This document shows, in pieces, positions 5,975-7,187 of a stretch of DNA of 7,187 bases. Source of the DNA: JBFLVT01 sp036804525. Its GTDB lineage: Bacteria; Bacillota; Desulfotomaculia; Desulfotomaculales; JASEER01. The stretch's first letter is position 1. Each line of letters starts with the position of its first letter. A program made the position numbers and the translations under genes. The stretch is from NCBI GenBank assembly GCA_036804525.1, contig DAIRSE010000052.1, forward strand, positions 1 through 7,187, given 5' to 3'. The notes beneath the pieces were generated by a model. It made no database searches, was not told the origin of the DNA, and saw nothing but the letters and a program-made list of their open reading frames with translations.

Positions 5975-7054
5975 GTGGTATTGCCGCTGTATGCCGGGAT
6001 CGCGGGCATGAGGCCAGCTTATGGTACCGATAGCAATACAGGTCTTTGGTACGATAAGTTTTTCGACCAGTACCGGCAAGACTGGTCTCTCAGTAAGGAA
6101 GGTAACGAAAAGAGGAATTGGGTCACAGCCATCTGCGCTCGCCCCGCCGGGAACCGAGCCCTACTTGAACAGGCCGGGATACGGCTGAGTGCTATGGTAT
6201 ATGCTTTGGGAGGCGAAATACGCTTTTTCGCCACGGACTGGCGCTTTGTCACCGGCCTGGGCCGTAATCATCCGGTGGAGAACGGTTTTACCTGGCATCA
6301 CACGCTGGGGGTGCCGTTCCTGCCCGGGTCTTCGGTGAAGGGCATGACGCGGGCCTGGGCCGAGGCTTGGGCCGGGGCGGATCCAAGGGATATCGAGCGA
6401 ATTTTCGGGCCGGAAGGTGAAGGCCAGGAGAAGCGGGTGGGCAGTGTCATCTTTTTCGATGCCCTGCCGGCAAAGCCGGTGAAGCTGGCACCCGACGTGA
6501 TGACCCCGCACTACGCGGAGTATTATCGACAGGGCTCGGCTGTACCGCCGGGTGACTGGTTTGATCCCTTGCCGATTCCCTTCCTAACCGTGGCCCCGGA
6601 TCAGGAGTTTGTTTTCGCCCTCGCTCCGCGCCGCTCCGAGGATGAGGGTAGCCGTACCGACTGCCGGCAGGCCCTGCGCTGGCTGGAGGATGCTCTCACG
6701 CATATCGGTGCCGGGGCGAAGACCGCAGTGGGGTACGGGCGTTTTACCCGCCGTCCGGATCGGGATGAGGCCCCCGGATGTGAACGGGTGGGGCGCCAGC
6801 CAGAGCCGCAGGCGGATCCGGATCAAGTGAAGGCGGATCAATTGATTGCACAGGTTCAGGCACTGAGAGACAACGATGTTGCGGGCCGAATCAAAGGCTA
6901 CTATCAGCAGTGGCGCGGTCTGGATGGCGGTGCAGTCCATAAGCGTCGCGTGGCGGAGGCTATTATTGCCAAAATCAAGAGCGCCGGACGTGAAAAAAAG
7001 TCCCGAGGCGAAGCATGGTATCAAGAGCTCTTGGACAGTCTTCGTGATTCGTAG
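5975..7054 (+). CDS. cmr6: Type III-B effector complex RAMP protein Cmr6, with C-terminal helical extension
   Basis: Cmr6 is a Cas7-like RAMP subunit that caps the backbone next to Cmr1 at the crRNA 3' end. The 359-residue protein has the RAMP core at about 62-258. ATDWRFVTGLGRNHPVENGF (86-105) and GVPFLPGSSVKGMTRAWAEA (112-131) form the conserved ligand-RNA block. RVGSVIFFDALPAKP (154-168) is the usual central strand, and LTHIGAGAKTAVGYGRF (241-257) is the C-terminal glycine-rich loop typical of Cmr6. About 100 further residues follow: a charged, Pro-containing linker (258-285), then probable helices with QLIAQVQALRDND (289-301), IKGYYQQWRGL (306-316) and AEAIIAKIKSAGREKK (327-342). A short N-terminal segment (1-60) precedes the core. 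GTG start with a good ribosome binding site; no frame damage. Confidence 0.95.
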   Translation: MVLPLYAGIAGMRPAYGTDSNTGLWYDKFFDQYRQDWSLSKEGNEKRNWVTAICARPAGNRALLEQAGIRLSAMVYALGGEIRFFATDWRFVTGLGRNHPVENGFTWHHTLGVPFLPGSSVKGMTRAWAEAWAGADPRDIERIFGPEGEGQEKRVGSVIFFDALPAKPVKLAPDVMTPHYAEYYRQGSAVPPGDWFDPLPIPFLTVAPDQEFVFALAPRRSEDEGSRTDCRQALRWLEDALTHIGAGAKTAVGYGRFTRRPDRDEAPGCERVGRQPEPQADPDQVKADQLIAQVQALRDNDVAGRIKGYYQQWRGLDGGAVHKRRVAEAIIAKIKSAGREKKSRGEAWYQELLDSLRDS

Positions 7055-7090
7055 GTCGGTGTGCGAAGGCTTCATCCGAATACGAGTCTT

Positions 7091-7096
7091 GAGGTG
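7091..7096 (+). promoter_or_regulatory. Ribosome binding site of cas6
   Basis: GAGGTG ends 9 bases before the ATG at 7106, within the 51-base gap after cmr6. The gap contains no obvious hairpin terminator, so read-through from the cmr genes into cas6 is plausible. Confidence 0.5.
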
Positions 7097-7105
7097 TTTT
7101 CTCCT

Positions 7106-7187
7106 ATGCAGCTCACCATCCATTTCTCCGCCCCCGGGCCGGTGGCCCTGCCTGTGCAGTACGGCCGTCTGCTTCAGGGGCTCGTTT
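7106..7187 (+). CDS. cas6: CRISPR RNA endoribonuclease Cas6, N-terminus (partial)
   Basis: Only the first 27 codons are in the window, and the frame is still open at the right edge. The visible start MQLTIHFSAPGPVALPVQYG (1-20) followed by RLLQGLV matches the usual opening of Cas6: a beta strand ending in FSA, then a short loop, then a LP-x-x-Y-x-x-L-LQG helix start. Cas6 is the metal-independent RNase that cuts precursor crRNA within its repeats and supplies crRNAs to type I and III complexes; Cmr operons frequently carry or borrow one. It is the only gene here from cmr1 onward with an ATG start. The catalytic residues and the C-terminal glycine-rich loop lie beyond the window, so activity cannot be judged. 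Confidence 0.8.
   Translation, partial: MQLTIHFSAPGPVALPVQYGRLLQGLV

Noticed and set aside
6811..6846. Two copies of GGCGGATC in the linker region of cmr6.
   Set aside because: The repeat is short and explained by the coding of two Ala-Asp pairs; there is no array structure.
7055..7105. A possible terminator or promoter between cmr6 and cas6.
   Set aside because: I found no stable inverted repeat followed by a T-run and no convincing -35/-10 pair in these 51 bases.
6584..7123. A 179-codon open frame on the minus strand opposite the cmr6 3' end and the cas6 start.
   Set aside because: Long antisense frames are common opposite GC-rich genes. It lies wholly across strongly supported Cmr6 and Cas6 codons, and its product resembles no known protein.

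Overview
The window holds a nearly complete type III-B (Cmr) CRISPR-Cas interference operon, all on the + strand. The base composition is GC-rich (spot counts of roughly 60-70% G+C in most coding stretches), the ribosome binding sites are strong and purine-rich, and GTG starts are frequent. The protein sequences resemble Cmr proteins of thermophilic, GC-rich Clostridia-type Firmicutes (Moorella/Desulfotomaculum-like). That host guess is an inference from protein style only; no taxonomic marker is present.

Layout: (1) positions 3-95, the last codons of an unidentified upstream gene; (2) 82-462, csx15, a small type III accessory gene of the ring-nuclease-associated group; (3) 523-1671 cmr1, 1668-3587 cmr2/cas10, 3584-4729 cmr3, 4726-5553 cmr4, 5550-5960 cmr5 and 5975-7054 cmr6, which together encode every protein subunit of the Cmr effector complex; (4) 7106 to the window end, the first 27 codons of cas6, the crRNA-processing endoribonuclease. 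No CRISPR array, cas1/cas2, transposon, tRNA or convincing terminator or promoter is visible. There is no gene-free stretch longer than 60 bases.

How it should work: Cas6 cuts precursor crRNA. Cmr1-6 assemble on the crRNA, with Cmr4 as the repeated backbone subunit and Cmr5 as the small subunit. Cmr4 has an Asp at residue 26, where the target-RNA-cutting Asp of the family sits. Cas10 keeps the GGDD cyclase motif but starts directly at the first palm-like domain, so it has no N-terminal HD nuclease. Immunity is therefore expected to rest on target-RNA cutting plus cyclic oligoadenylate signalling. Csx15 would damp or remove the signal. The effector activated by the signal is not visible, unless it is the gene whose tail opens the window.

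The operon is tightly packed. All six cmr genes start with GTG, and four successive junctions are the same 4-base GTGA stop/start overlap. This is an intact representative of a known system rather than a new one. The points worth following are the HD-less, zinc-knuckle-depleted Cas10, its pairing with Csx15, the C-terminal extension on Cmr6, and the identity of the upstream gene.
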